DNA of 64,000 nt from Nocardia sp. NBC_00416 (GCF_036032445.1 NZ_CP107932.1:746501-810500); one strand, 5' to 3'; counted from the stretch's first letter, positions 9,006 to 17,098 are shown. The notes: a model not told the origin generated them from the letters alone. Numbers and translations: made by a program.

Positions 9006-9080
9006 TCCCGCAGGAATGTCAGCGCTTGACCTGCCGTTTTCCCACGGATGTCAGTAGTTCTTCCCACCGAATGTCAGTAG
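9006..9080. repeat. Three imperfect direct repeats (TTCCCRC..GRATGTCAG)
   Basis: Copies of about 20 bases start near 9006, 9039 and 9062. Each has a TTCCC part followed by ATGTCAG; the last two share ATGTCAGTAG exactly (9048-9057 and 9071-9080, 23 bases apart), while the first reads ATGTCAGCGC. Clustered short direct repeats next to decayed recombination genes are typical of transposase binding sites at transposon ends of the Mu/Tn7/Tn5053 class. That reading is an inference. Confidence 0.55.
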
Positions 9081-9168
9081 CCGGGGCGATGTCCGGGGTG
9101 CGCTGAGCTGGGGCTTTACTTCACCTGGCGAAGCCGATGAACGTCCTCCGGTGAGATTCCCGTAGGAC

Positions 9169-9918
9169 TCACCCTCTACGGCGAGGTGCGGACAATGCCT
9201 CGGTGGCCTGGTGGACTGCAGCCAGGCCGGGTTTGACGTAGCGCTGCACCGATCGCAGGCTCTTGTGGCCGGTTTTGACCATGATGACGTTGGCCGAGAC
9301 GTTGGCTTCGCCGAGGTGGGTGGCCGAGCTGTGGCGCAGTTGATGCAGACGCAGGCCGTCACCGTAGTGGGCGAGCAGGACGCGAGCGCGGTCGTATCCG
9401 AGGCGGATACGACCGGTGTCGGGGCAGATGTCCCGAGAATCGGTGGTGGCGTTGCGATGCGGTCCGGGCGGGCGCGCCGACAGAAACAGTGGCCCGCGTT
9501 CACGGCCGGCGATCAGTCGCGGCAGCAGATGGGCGGTGTCGGTGCCCCAGGTGATCCACATAATGTCCCCGCCTTTGGCGATGATCTTGGCCTGTTTGTT
9601 GGGCAGGTCCAGATACTCGACGTTGAGCGCGAGCACCGCGGAGGCGCGGCTGGCCGATTCGTAGAGCATGCGCCACAGCGTCTTCTCCCGCAGCGGAACG
9701 TCGCGGCGGCGGCACAGCCGGTCGATGCGGGATCGCGGCACGGCCTTGGTGTCGTCGTTGTTCTCCCGCCGCCGCTCGGTGGAGGCGGGCAATTCTGGTG
9801 CGGTCCAACGCTGTCTGTCGGAGCACCAGGTCAGCCAGGAACCGACCGCGGCTCGGATGCAGTTCCAGGTCGCCGGTTTCGTGGCGGAGAGACGTCCGGC
9901 CAGATATTCCCAATCGTG
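9169..9918 (-). pseudogene. Tyrosine recombinase/integrase, 5' end lost to an IS insertion
   Basis: About 249 codons remain. The catalytic domain is nearly complete: Arg in ESASRASAVL, HQLRHSSATHL (H-x-x-R box), GHKSLRS (second His) and the tyrosine of VQRYVKPG. The N-terminal DNA-binding (SAM-like) part is reduced to about 50 residues. Reading upstream, the frame meets the end of the IS element at 9918 and stops at once. Beyond the IS, from 11706, the same frame stays open for about 40 codons after the target duplication is removed, but no start was recognised, so the gene may already have been incomplete. Confidence 0.8.
9910..9918. repeat. Target-site duplication, left copy
   Basis: CCAATCGTG directly flanks the left terminal inverted repeat and is repeated exactly at 11706-11714. 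The terminal GG/CC of the repeats leaves a one-base ambiguity in the exact ends. Length fits the 8-9 bp duplications of the IS256 family. Confidence 0.85.
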
Positions 9919-9942
9919 GAGCAATGCTCAAGACCTGTGGAT
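9918..9942. repeat. IS256 element left terminal inverted repeat
   Basis: Begins GGAGCAAT and ends ACCTGTGGAT. It pairs with 11682-11706 read in reverse complement, with three mismatches in the middle (offsets 9, 10 and 15). Confidence 0.85.
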
Positions 9943-10041
9943 CGGTCTCGGGTTGAACGTGAAGGGCGTACCTTCCCGAGTGATCGATTGATGGTCACCG
10001 AGTAGGCCCGCGTTGCTGCGCGGGTCGGGGAAGGCACGCCT

Positions 10042-11292
10042 GTGCTCAGGATAGTCACCGAAGACGGCTCCACCGAGCTGGATCTCTGCTGGACGACATT
10101 GTCCGCGAGGGCGCCCGCCGGATGCTGGCAGCCGCCCTGGAGGCGGAAGTCGACCAGTACATAGCCGAGCTCGTCGGCGAGCGGGACGAGCAGGGGCGTC
10201 GGCTGGTGGTCCGCAACGGCCGCCACCGTGCCCGGCGGGTCACCACGGCCGCCGGAGAGATCGAGGTCAGCGCGCCGCGTGTGAACGACAAGCGCGTCGA
10301 CGAGAGCACCGGGGAGCGCAAGCGATTCTCCTCCAAGATCCTGGCCCCGTGGTGCCGCAAGTCCCCGAAGGTCACCGAGGTGCTGCCGCTGCTCTACCTG
10401 CACGGCTTGTCGGGCGGGGACTTCGTACCCGCGCTGGAGCAGTTCCTCGGCTCGGCGGCAGGACTGTCCGGGCCGACCGTGAACCGGCTCACCAAGCAGT
10501 GGACCGACGATCACACCGCTTTCCAGGTCCGCGACCTGTCGGGATCCGACGACCGTGTACGTATGGGCCGACGGCGTCCACCCCAAGGTCAGGCTCGGCC
10601 AGGCCCACTCCTGCGTCCTGGTTCTCATGGGCGTCCGTGGGGATGGCCGCAAGGAGTTGATCGCGCTCGCCGAGGGACTGCGGGAGTCGACCGAGTCCTG
10701 GGCCGACCTGCTGCGCGACTGCCACCGGCGCGGCATGCGCGACCCCGCGCTCGTGGCCGGTGACGGCGCGATGGGCCTGTGGAACGCCCTCGCGGAGGTG
10801 TTTCCCGAGGCCCGGCATCAGAGGTGCTGGGTGCACAAGGTCCGAAATGTCATGAACGCGTTGCCGAAGTCCGCGCAGCCCGGAGCGAGGAAGGCTCTGC
10901 AGGAGATCTACAACGCTGAGGACCGCACTCACGCCGAGAAGGCTGTGAAGGACTTCGCGAAGGCTTACGGGGCGAAGTGGCCCAAGGCCGTCAAGAAGAT
11001 CACCGACGACAGCGAGGAACTGCTGGCGTTCTACGACTTCCCCGCCGAACACTGGATCCACCTGCGCACCACAAATCCGATCGAATCGACCTTCTCCACG
11101 GTGAAACTGCGGACCAAGGTCACCCGCGGCGCGGGCAGCCCGGCTGCCGCCCTGGCGATGGTCTTCAAGCTCGCCGAGTCCGCCCAGGCCCGCTGGCGGG
11201 CGATCACCGCGCCCCACCTCGTCGCCCTCGTCCGGGCCGGAGCCCGTTTCGAGGGCGGTAAGCTCGTCGAGCGCCCTGCGTGGGCGGCATGA
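10042..11292 (+). pseudogene. IS256/Mutator-family transposase, frameshifted twice
   Basis: Three frame segments together match the whole family pattern. GTG 10042 opens LRIVTEDGSTELDL; near 10088 the frame breaks and resumes as LLDDIVREGARRML, then GDFVPALEQFLGSAAGLSG. A second break near 10554 (one extra base) shifts to VYVWADGVHPKVRLG, GDGAMGLWNALAEVFP, HQRCWVHK and the RTTNPIEST signature. The catalytic aspartates (WADG and GDGA regions) and the late glutamate (NPIEST) are present but in different frames. Known IS256 transposases do not use programmed frameshifting at this spot, so this copy is probably inactive unless trans-complemented. Confidence 0.85.
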
Positions 11293-11310
11293 CGGGGAAG
11301 GAAAGGATCC

Positions 11311-11664
11311 GTGATGGCAGTACACAGCCAACAAGTCCTGCTCGACCTCGTCCGGTGGAACGGTCGGATCGACGACCTGATCGCAGCGGCCCGCAGGATC
11401 CCGGAGGGCGAGTTTTCCGCAGTGGTGCTGGACCGCGCGAGTGCCCAGGCCGCTCTACGCAAGGTGCTCGCCGGGGAAGCACTCCCTGGTGACCTCACCG
11501 CATGGACCGAAGAGTTGCACATGCGCGAGGACATCGACATCGAGCCAGGACAGGAGGACCTGCTGACCCAGTTCCTGTTCGAGATGTCGACACCCGAACT
11601 CTTCGAGCCGATCACCCGCGAACTCTGCAGCCGGTGGCTCGACGAACTATACGCAACCGCATAG
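11311..11664 (+). CDS. Passenger ORF inside the IS256 element, unknown function
   Basis: 117 residues, starting at GTG 11311 (or ATG 11314) behind AAGGAAAGG. The protein is helical and acidic, with no cysteine cluster and no recognised domain; notable stretches are LLDLVRWNGRIDDLIAAARR and a C-terminal LFEMSTPELFEPITRELC. It lies between the transposase and the right inverted repeat and is intact while the transposase is broken. It might be a cargo gene or a regulator of transposition. I do not recognise the family. Confidence 0.6.
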   Translation: MMAVHSQQVLLDLVRWNGRIDDLIAAARRIPEGEFSAVVLDRASAQAALRKVLAGEALPGDLTAWTEELHMREDIDIEPGQEDLLTQFLFEMSTPELFEPITRELCSRWLDELYATA

Positions 11665-11681
11665 CCGCCCACCAGCCAGCC

Positions 11682-11706
11682 ATCCACAGGTATTGACAAT
11701 TGCTCC
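11682..11706. repeat. IS256 element right terminal inverted repeat
   Basis: Begins ATCCACAGGT and ends TTGCTCC; the reverse complement matches the left end at 22 of 25 positions. Confidence 0.85.
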
Positions 11707-11714
11707 CAATCGTG
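11706..11714. repeat. Target-site duplication, right copy
   Basis: CCAATCGTG, identical to 9910-9918. Confidence 0.85.
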
Positions 11715-11771
11715 GGACTCGGCGCACTCCGAACTACAGTTCGAATGCCCCGAATCCGGAGAGGTTTGTCG

Positions 11772-12893
11772 ATGACCCGCACCACACCACCCCGCGCCGT
11801 CGATGTCGCAGCCGTGTGTCCCGCGCTGGCGCCGCTGGCTCGTCCCGCGACCCGGCTACACCCGCGCAGCGGCACACCGTCGGTCTACGACAGTTCGATC
11901 GGCGGGCCGTTGCTGTGGCCGGCCGATGAACCGTGGCCGCACTGTCACGGGCCGCACAACTGGGACTCGTTGGTCAACGCATGGAATCCCCACCAGCTCA
12001 ACCCGTTACAGTCGTTGGTGGATGCGAAGCTGACGCGACACGATCCCGAGCCGTGGCCGTCTGTGGCCGATGTCCCGAGTGCCATGTTGTCGGCAGTGCC
12101 GCGTGACATCTGGGAATTCGAAGCCAGCGGGTTTGATCTCGACAACCTCAACCTCCCTCCGTCTCAGCCGTTGGAGGGTCGGTGGAAGCCGACAGCCCAT
12201 GTCCCGAATGCCATGTTGCCGGTAGCGCAACTGTATACGCGTGACGTCCCCGGGTTACGTCCGCCGCCGGGCAAGGATCTGCTGCAGATACTCTGGTGCC
12301 CGTTGGACAACGCCGACGCCCTGCCCGAGACCGCGCTGGTGTGGCGCACCGCCGCCGACGTCACCGACATCCTGAATACCCCACCGATACCGGCGGCGGT
12401 GGAATACGGCTACGACTACATACCCTTGCCATGCACGGTGGAACCGGAACGCATCATCGAATACCCGAGCGATTTCGAACAACTCGGCAGCGAGCCGCTG
12501 GAGCAAATGCGACAGTGGGCGAGCCAGCAGCACACCGGGATCGATTCGGAATTGGGGGCGGTCGCTGACTGCGGCGGCATCGAGGGCTGGTTCATCAGCA
12601 ATGTATGCGTTGCGCCAGGGTGGAAGGTCGGCGGCCATGTCCGGTGGGGCACCACCGACCCCTTTCCACAGCCATGCCCCACCTGTGGTGCTGAGACCGA
12701 ACCGCTGCTCACCGTCGCCTCGTGCGAATGGGACGCCGGAACACACAGCTGGATACCCTACGAAGATCAGTCCCTTGCAGATGATTACAGCACGACAGTA
12801 GGCCCCGACGTCACAATTGCTCGCGGTTACAACATGGTCCTTCGCGTCTGCCCAACGTCACCCGATCACCCCCACGTCCAACTGATGCAATAG
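11772..12893 (+). CDS. DUF1963-like (YwqG-related) protein
   Basis: 373 residues. The opening GGPLLWPADEPWPHC near residue 42 and MLPVAQLYTRDVPG near residue 152 are typical of DUF1963-like proteins of actinobacteria, often found near mobile genes and of unknown role. A PCPTCG zinc-ribbon-like pair lies near residue 303. ATG 11772 is chosen because GGAGAGG (11758-11764) lies seven bases upstream. An internal near-duplication is present: a 20-base stretch at 12070-12089 recurs in frame at 12199-12218 with one mismatch. The 3' end overlaps the convergent neighbour by 36 bases. Confidence 0.65.
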   Translation: MTRTTPPRAVDVAAVCPALAPLARPATRLHPRSGTPSVYDSSIGGPLLWPADEPWPHCHGPHNWDSLVNAWNPHQLNPLQSLVDAKLTRHDPEPWPSVADVPSAMLSAVPRDIWEFEASGFDLDNLNLPPSQPLEGRWKPTAHVPNAMLPVAQLYTRDVPGLRPPPGKDLLQILWCPLDNADALPETALVWRTAADVTDILNTPPIPAAVEYGYDYIPLPCTVEPERIIEYPSDFEQLGSEPLEQMRQWASQQHTGIDSELGAVADCGGIEGWFISNVCVAPGWKVGGHVRWGTTDPFPQPCPTCGAETEPLLTVASCEWDAGTHSWIPYEDQSLADDYSTTVGPDVTIARGYNMVLRVCPTSPDHPHVQLMQ

Positions 12894-14255
12894 GCCCGCA
12901 TCAATGGCCACCCAGTCGGCCCGACGGCCACTGCCGAGCCCACCGACGAGCAGCTTGGTGGCCGGTTTGGCGCGGGTCTCCTGGAACACGCGAGCGGCGT
13001 CGATCAGCGGCCGTGCCGCCGGCGGGATCACCCACACGCACAGGGAATGCCCGCAGACGACGGGGTTGTCGAAGATCAGGGCGTCGCCGACATATGACTC
13101 GCACGGAATCGCCTTGAGTTCGTCCACCGTCGCGCCGGTGAACAGTTGCACTGCGACCGCGGCGGCGTGGGCAGGATTAGCGGTGCGGGCGCGGATTCGA
13201 TCGACGATTTCCTGTGTGACCGGGGTGGTGGTCAGTCCGAGACCGACACAGTAGGCCAGGTTCGGTGGTAATGGCAGTGCGAGGCCGTGGAGTTGGAAAG
13301 CGACTTGCACACCCCGCAGTCGGGTCACGGTGATGTTTTGCCCGGCGCTGTCGGCAATGACGTCCCCGAGCAGCCGATAGAGGGTAAGAAGCTGGCGCCA
13401 ATTCGCAATGTAGTCGTCGCGGCGCTGGTCGAACACGCCGTCCAGGGCCTTGGGGCCGCTCAAAGAACCGAGCATCCGGTCGGCCAGCTCAGCGTCTTCT
13501 GCACCGAACCAGTCCCCTGGCCCATGTCCAACGCGCCGGTGATCACAGCGGTGACCCGTATGCTCACCGATCCATCGGCAGGTGGCCTCAACGGCCCCGG
13601 CATGGACGGCTTCCACTCGCGCGAACTGTATGTGTGGCAGTTCGGCCTGCGCGTCCGCGAGGAAGGTGCGCACGTCGCTGTGGGGAACTCGTGGGAGGTC
13701 CTCACCGACGGCCGTGGCCGTCGGCACCGTGGATCCGGCGGTGGTCAGTAACCCGATGATGGCGGCGAGGTCATCGGTGAGACTGTGCGGCAGTTGCGCC
13801 AATTCGACTGGTCCCCAATGGATTGGGCGCGTCGAGTGCCAGACCAGAATCACGCGCAGGCCCGTGACCCGGCGCAGGCGTAGCGGCCATGCGAGCTGGT
13901 CGGCGGTGAAGCTGTGCGCGCGCAACACCACCAGGTACCGGATGCGGTCGGCGCGGGTCCAGGCCAGCACCGCCCGCGACGCCGCCTCGATGCTCGACAC
14001 CTGCTCCGATGACGCCCGCGTCGGTGAGCGGCCCAGCGCCACCAGCGTGTCTGCTGCCAGCGCGAGCCCGGACACGGTGGTCGGGGTGGGATGCACCGTG
14101 ACCACCCCACGTGCCGGATCGTGCGCATCCAGCAGGGTGTGGGTGACGGCCACCGTGTCGCCCGGGTCTCGTAGCACGATGATCGGCCTGGTTTCCGGGC
14201 TCGCGGCTGCTTCCTCGGCGAGATCGCCGTGCCAGTGGTTGTGGGGTCGGCTCAT
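12858..14255 (-). CDS. Unrecognised 465-residue protein coupled to an AAA ATPase remnant
   Basis: A mixed alpha/beta protein. An N-terminal segment resembles a nucleotide-binding fold without a P-loop: RPIIVLRDPGD, VVTVHPTPTTVSG and RIRYLVVLRAH, then VILVWHSTRPIHW, spaced like the strands of a P-loop core. A helical C-terminal half follows. Its ATG overlaps the stop of the AAA ATPase tail (ATGA), so it was the next gene in an ATPase operon. In Tn5053/Tn7-type elements that place is taken by a TniQ-like targeting protein, but no zinc-binding motif of TniQ was seen. Function unknown; probably transposon cargo or target selector. Confidence 0.55.
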   Translation of the reverse strand: MSRPHNHWHGDLAEEAAASPETRPIIVLRDPGDTVAVTHTLLDAHDPARGVVTVHPTPTTVSGLALAADTLVALGRSPTRASSEQVSSIEAASRAVLAWTRADRIRYLVVLRAHSFTADQLAWPLRLRRVTGLRVILVWHSTRPIHWGPVELAQLPHSLTDDLAAIIGLLTTAGSTVPTATAVGEDLPRVPHSDVRTFLADAQAELPHIQFARVEAVHAGAVEATCRWIGEHTGHRCDHRRVGHGPGDWFGAEDAELADRMLGSLSGPKALDGVFDQRRDDYIANWRQLLTLYRLLGDVIADSAGQNITVTRLRGVQVAFQLHGLALPLPPNLAYCVGLGLTTTPVTQEIVDRIRARTANPAHAAAVAVQLFTGATVDELKAIPCESYVGDALIFDNPVVCGHSLCVWVIPPAARPLIDAARVFQETRAKPATKLLVGGLGSGRRADWVAIDAGLLHQLDVGVIG

Positions 14256-14473
14256 CCGGACAGGCCGGACAGTTTCGAGAACACCCAGCCCATCACTTCC
14301 TGGTCGACCTGCTTACGCTGCATCCGCGCCAGTGCTCGCACCGTGTGGGAAGTGATCTTGGCCCAGGCGCGGAAGTTGCCGTGGCCGGCGTGTTCGTCGG
14401 CGAAAGCGACGATCTGCGGTTCGGCGTGCTCCCACACCGGGTGGAAGGCGGGGATCACGCGCAGGGCCGCGGG
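14252..14473 (-). pseudogene. C-terminal tail of a TniB-like AAA ATPase
   Basis: About 73 codons remain. The end of a transposition-type AAA ATPase is recognisable from VIPAFHPVWEHAEPQIVAF through HGNFRAWAKITSHTVRAL to the C-terminus. Walker A and B motifs are lost. Upstream, the frame closes at a TGA (14477-14479 region) that belongs to the next gene, marking a sharp boundary between mobile and chromosomal DNA near 14475. The assignment to TniB rather than another helicase-loader-type ATPase is by pattern only. Confidence 0.55.
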
Positions 14474-14476
14474 TAT

Positions 14477-15373
14477 TCACTCGCCGTGGCCGGCGCCGTG
14501 CGGCGCGGATGGTCGGTCGGCGTTCGTGCTCGTGCCTGCGACCAAGTCCAGGAGCGCGCGCGTCAGGAGGGAATCCGGCTCCGCCAGATCGAGGAAGACG
14601 TCGTAGTGATTGCGATCGGGAACGACGAGCAGCCGACTCGGCGCATGCGGTGACCACAGCTGGTGGAATCGACGGCTCTGGTCGAGGAATCCTCGGCCAT
14701 CGTGCTCGGCGACGGCGATCACGCAGCTCGGACCGGGCGGGCCTACGTGCAGGGCGGGACTCGCGGCCGCCGCGCGTTCGGAGGTCAGGGCGAGCCACTC
14801 GTTGGCAAAAGAATCCACCAGAGGGCGCAGGTCGAACAGCCCGCTGATCGGTAGCGCTGCCCGCACTACATCGGGTGGGAGGTCGAGCTCGTCCTGCCAA
14901 CCGCCGACCATCAACGCGCCGGTGAGGTGGCCACCCGCCGAGCTGCCGCCCACAACGATTCGGCTCGGGTCTATGCCGTGTGTGTGACCGTTTCGGTACA
15001 GCCAAGCCACTGCGGACCGCACCTGGCGAATGATTTCTTCGAGTGTCGTGTCGGGCGCGAGCCCGTAATCGACGCTGACCGTGACTATCCCGTGCCGGTG
15101 GAGTGTGCGCGCCATGAAACTGGTGTCGTGGCGGGAGAGCATTCGCCAGTACCCGCCGTGTACGACGAGAAAAGCGGGCGCGGGCTTTTCGGTGACGCCC
15201 CAGATATCGAGCCGCTGGTCGCTGTGTGGGTCGTAGCGAATATCGGGGTATCCACGCAAGCCCTGCACGGCTTCCACCGAAGCCCGGCGGTATTCACCGA
15301 TTACATGGTCGAACACGGCCGGAGCCACGGTATTTCTGACGTTGTAGTCGGCGTCGATGCAGGGGTCGGGCAC
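14477..15373 (-). CDS. Arylformamidase-like alpha/beta hydrolase (kynurenine formamidase type)
   Basis: 298 residues of the alpha/beta hydrolase fold. The HGGYWR oxyanion motif (about residue 72) is characteristic of eukaryote-type kynurenine formamidases; the nucleophile elbow is GGSSAGGHL, with Asp in AEHDGRGFLDQS and His in DRNHYDVF. The start GTG 15373 follows GAAGGAGAG on the minus strand; the open frame extends further but without homology-like sequence. It is divergent from an operon that degrades 3-hydroxyanthranilate, so it may release kynurenine or anthranilate from an N-acyl precursor. It abuts the mobile region. Confidence 0.7.
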   Translation of the reverse strand: MPDPCIDADYNVRNTVAPAVFDHVIGEYRRASVEAVQGLRGYPDIRYDPHSDQRLDIWGVTEKPAPAFLVVHGGYWRMLSRHDTSFMARTLHRHGIVTVSVDYGLAPDTTLEEIIRQVRSAVAWLYRNGHTHGIDPSRIVVGGSSAGGHLTGALMVGGWQDELDLPPDVVRAALPISGLFDLRPLVDSFANEWLALTSERAAAASPALHVGPPGPSCVIAVAEHDGRGFLDQSRRFHQLWSPHAPSRLLVVPDRNHYDVFLDLAEPDSLLTRALLDLVAGTSTNADRPSAPHGAGHGE

Positions 15374-15447
15374 GGTAGCTCTCCTTCGAACGGACCCAAT
15401 GGTCCACTCGGGAGCCCATAGGTGTCGAATGCCCATCCGGTCCTGAC

Positions 15448-15466
15448 CTATACCCGGTCGGCATAG
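15448..15466. promoter_or_regulatory. Operator candidate CTATACC-N5-GGCATAG, site A
   Basis: A 19-base inverted repeat with seven-base arms matching except for one transition. It lies in the divergent promoter of the hydroxyanthranilate operon. A second copy lies 47 bases away (centre to centre), about 4.5 helical turns. Confidence 0.55.
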
Positions 15467-15494
15467 CAAGCGGGATTCGGGTCGCGACGGGAAG

Positions 15495-15513
15495 CTATGC
15501 CTATCAGGTATAG
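15495..15513. promoter_or_regulatory. Operator candidate CTATGCC-N5-GGTATAG, site B
   Basis: Second copy of the 19-base inverted repeat; the arms extend to CTATGCCT/AGGTATAG with one mismatch. The LysR gene downstream of the operon is the nearest candidate regulator, but no such repeat precedes that gene itself. Confidence 0.55.
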
Positions 15514-15522
15514 CGAAAGTTG

Positions 15523-15534
15523 AAATACGTATTT
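15523..15534. promoter_or_regulatory. Perfect palindrome AAATACGTATTT
   Basis: A 12-base perfect palindrome between site B and the dehydrogenase start, in an AT-rich patch that probably includes the promoter core. A related ATACGTA appears at 20060-20066, just before the LysR gene. Confidence 0.4.
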
Positions 15535-15567
15535 GTTCGGTATGCATTCTCCCGCCACAGTGGTGCT

Positions 15568-17043
15568 ATGACGCCACAGGCACCACGGTGGATCCGCAAT
15601 TTCATCGACGGACGATTCGTCGAACCGGACCCTCACCACAGCTTCGAGAAGACCGACCCCGCGACCGGTGCGGTATTCGCCCGCGTGCACGAGGCCGACC
15701 GGCCACTGGTAGACCGTGCGGTGACCTCGGCTCGTCACGCACTCGACAGCGTCTGGGGCCGGACCTCGGTCCACGAGCGCACCGCGCTCCTCCGGCGCGC
15801 CGCCGACCGGATCGAAGAACGGTTCGAGGAATTCGTCGCTGCCGAAGTCGCGGATACGGGCAAGCCCGTCTCCCAGGCCAGGGAACTCGATGTCGCCCGC
15901 GCGCTGACCAACTTCCGCACCTTCGCCGATGTGCTCGCGGCCGCTGGTCAAGAGTCGTTCATCACCGAGATGCCGGACAGTAGAAAGGCGTTGAACTACG
16001 CGGTGCACAAGCCGTTGGGTGTGGTCGCGGTGATCGTGCCGTGGAACCTGCCGCTGCTCCTGCTGACCTGGAAGGTGGCGCCCGCGCTTGCGTGCGGTAA
16101 TGCGGTTGTGGTCAAGCCGAGTGAGGACACCCCCGCCACGGCGACGCTGCTGGCGGAGGTGTTCGCCGAGGTCGGACTGCCTGCCGGCGTCTACAACGTG
16201 GTGCACGGTTTCGGTGGCGACTCGGCCGGTGAGTTCCTGACCTCGCACCCGGGGATCGACGGGGTGACGTTCACCGGCTCGTCGGCTACCGGTTCACAGG
16301 TGATGCGGACGGTGGCGCCCCGCGTGCGCCCGGTGTCGTTCGAACTCGGGGGCAAGAACGCCGCCATCGTGTTCGACGATGTCGACCTGGACGAGGTCCT
16401 GAGCGGACTGAGCAGGTCGGTGTTCACCAACACCGGGCAAGTGTGCCTGTGTACCGAACGAATCTACCTGCAGCGCAGTATTTTCGAAGATATTTCCGCA
16501 GGTCTGACGGAACGCGCCCGCGATCTGCGGTTGGGCGATCCGAGACATGCGCAGACTACGACCGGGCCACTCATCTCGCAGAAGCATCGCGACAAGGTGC
16601 TGTCCTACTTCGAGCTGGCCGAGCGGGAGGGCGCGAAGATCCTCACCGGCGGCGGCGTGCCTACGCTGGGCAGCGGCCTCGACGGCGGATCGTGGATCGA
16701 ACCGACCCTGTGGACCGGACTGACCAATTCCGATCGCGTGGTGCGGGAGGAGATATTCGGCCCTGTCGCCGCGTTGATCCCGTTCGACACCGAGATCGAA
16801 GCAATCGAGCTCGCGAACGACACCGACTATGGGCTCGCGTCGGCGGTGTGGACCAACGACTTGCGGCGCGGACATCGCGTCGCACAAGCGATGAACGTCG
16901 GAATGTCCTGGGTGAACACCTGGTACCTGCGGGATCTGCGGTCGCCTTTCGGCGGGATGGGCCTGTCCGGCATCGGCCGCGAGGGCGGCGAATCGTCGCG
17001 GCATTTCTACACCCAGCCGACAAACGTGTGTGTCGCGCTGTGA
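15568..17043 (+). CDS. nbaE: 2-aminomuconate 6-semialdehyde dehydrogenase (NbaE/AmnC type)
   Basis: 491 residues, NAD-dependent aldehyde dehydrogenase superfamily. The general-base Glu lies in FELGGKN (about 257), the catalytic Cys in GQVCLCTERIYL (about 292), and a C-terminal SPFGGMGLSGIGREGG is present. Sequence style (NFIDGRFV at the start, TNTGQVCL) fits the 2-hydroxymuconic/2-aminomuconic semialdehyde dehydrogenase subgroup. It heads an operon with a RidA-type deaminase, 3-hydroxyanthranilate dioxygenase and ACMS decarboxylase, which favours the amino substrate. ATG 15568 is chosen over an upstream in-frame start at 15520, which lies in the operator region. Confidence 0.85.
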   Translation: MTPQAPRWIRNFIDGRFVEPDPHHSFEKTDPATGAVFARVHEADRPLVDRAVTSARHALDSVWGRTSVHERTALLRRAADRIEERFEEFVAAEVADTGKPVSQARELDVARALTNFRTFADVLAAAGQESFITEMPDSRKALNYAVHKPLGVVAVIVPWNLPLLLLTWKVAPALACGNAVVVKPSEDTPATATLLAEVFAEVGLPAGVYNVVHGFGGDSAGEFLTSHPGIDGVTFTGSSATGSQVMRTVAPRVRPVSFELGGKNAAIVFDDVDLDEVLSGLSRSVFTNTGQVCLCTERIYLQRSIFEDISAGLTERARDLRLGDPRHAQTTTGPLISQKHRDKVLSYFELAEREGAKILTGGGVPTLGSGLDGGSWIEPTLWTGLTNSDRVVREEIFGPVAALIPFDTEIEAIELANDTDYGLASAVWTNDLRRGHRVAQAMNVGMSWVNTWYLRDLRSPFGGMGLSGIGREGGESSRHFYTQPTNVCVAL

Positions 17044-17098
17044 CCCCGACACTCGGCCCGATCGCTCAGCGCGAGCCGGAGAAAGCAGCTACCGCACA

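Larger units (their letters stand above)
8447..9168. other. Gene-free left margin of the mobile region
   Basis: No convincing gene is present; the short frames here lack recognisable motifs. The stretch holds a perfect 42-bp palindrome (8731-8772) and three imperfect direct repeats (9006-9080), both listed separately, and ends at the recombinase remnant. Confidence 0.6.
9919..11705 (+). mobile_element. IS256-family insertion sequence with passenger ORF
   Basis: The element is about 1.79 kb. Its terminal inverted repeats, 9918-9942 and 11682-11706, match at 22 of 25 positions. It is bounded by the 9-bp duplication CCAATCGTG and interrupts the tyrosine recombinase remnant. Inside are a Mutator/IS256-type transposase gene broken by two frameshifts and a short intact downstream ORF before the right end. 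IS256 elements normally carry only the transposase and are near 1.3-1.5 kb, so the extra ORF accounts for the greater length. The exact duplication suggests a fairly recent insertion, although the transposase is already broken. Confidence 0.9.

Noticed and set aside
9006..9080. CRISPR array
   Set aside because: Only three imperfect repeats with spacings of 32 and 23 bases and no cas genes.
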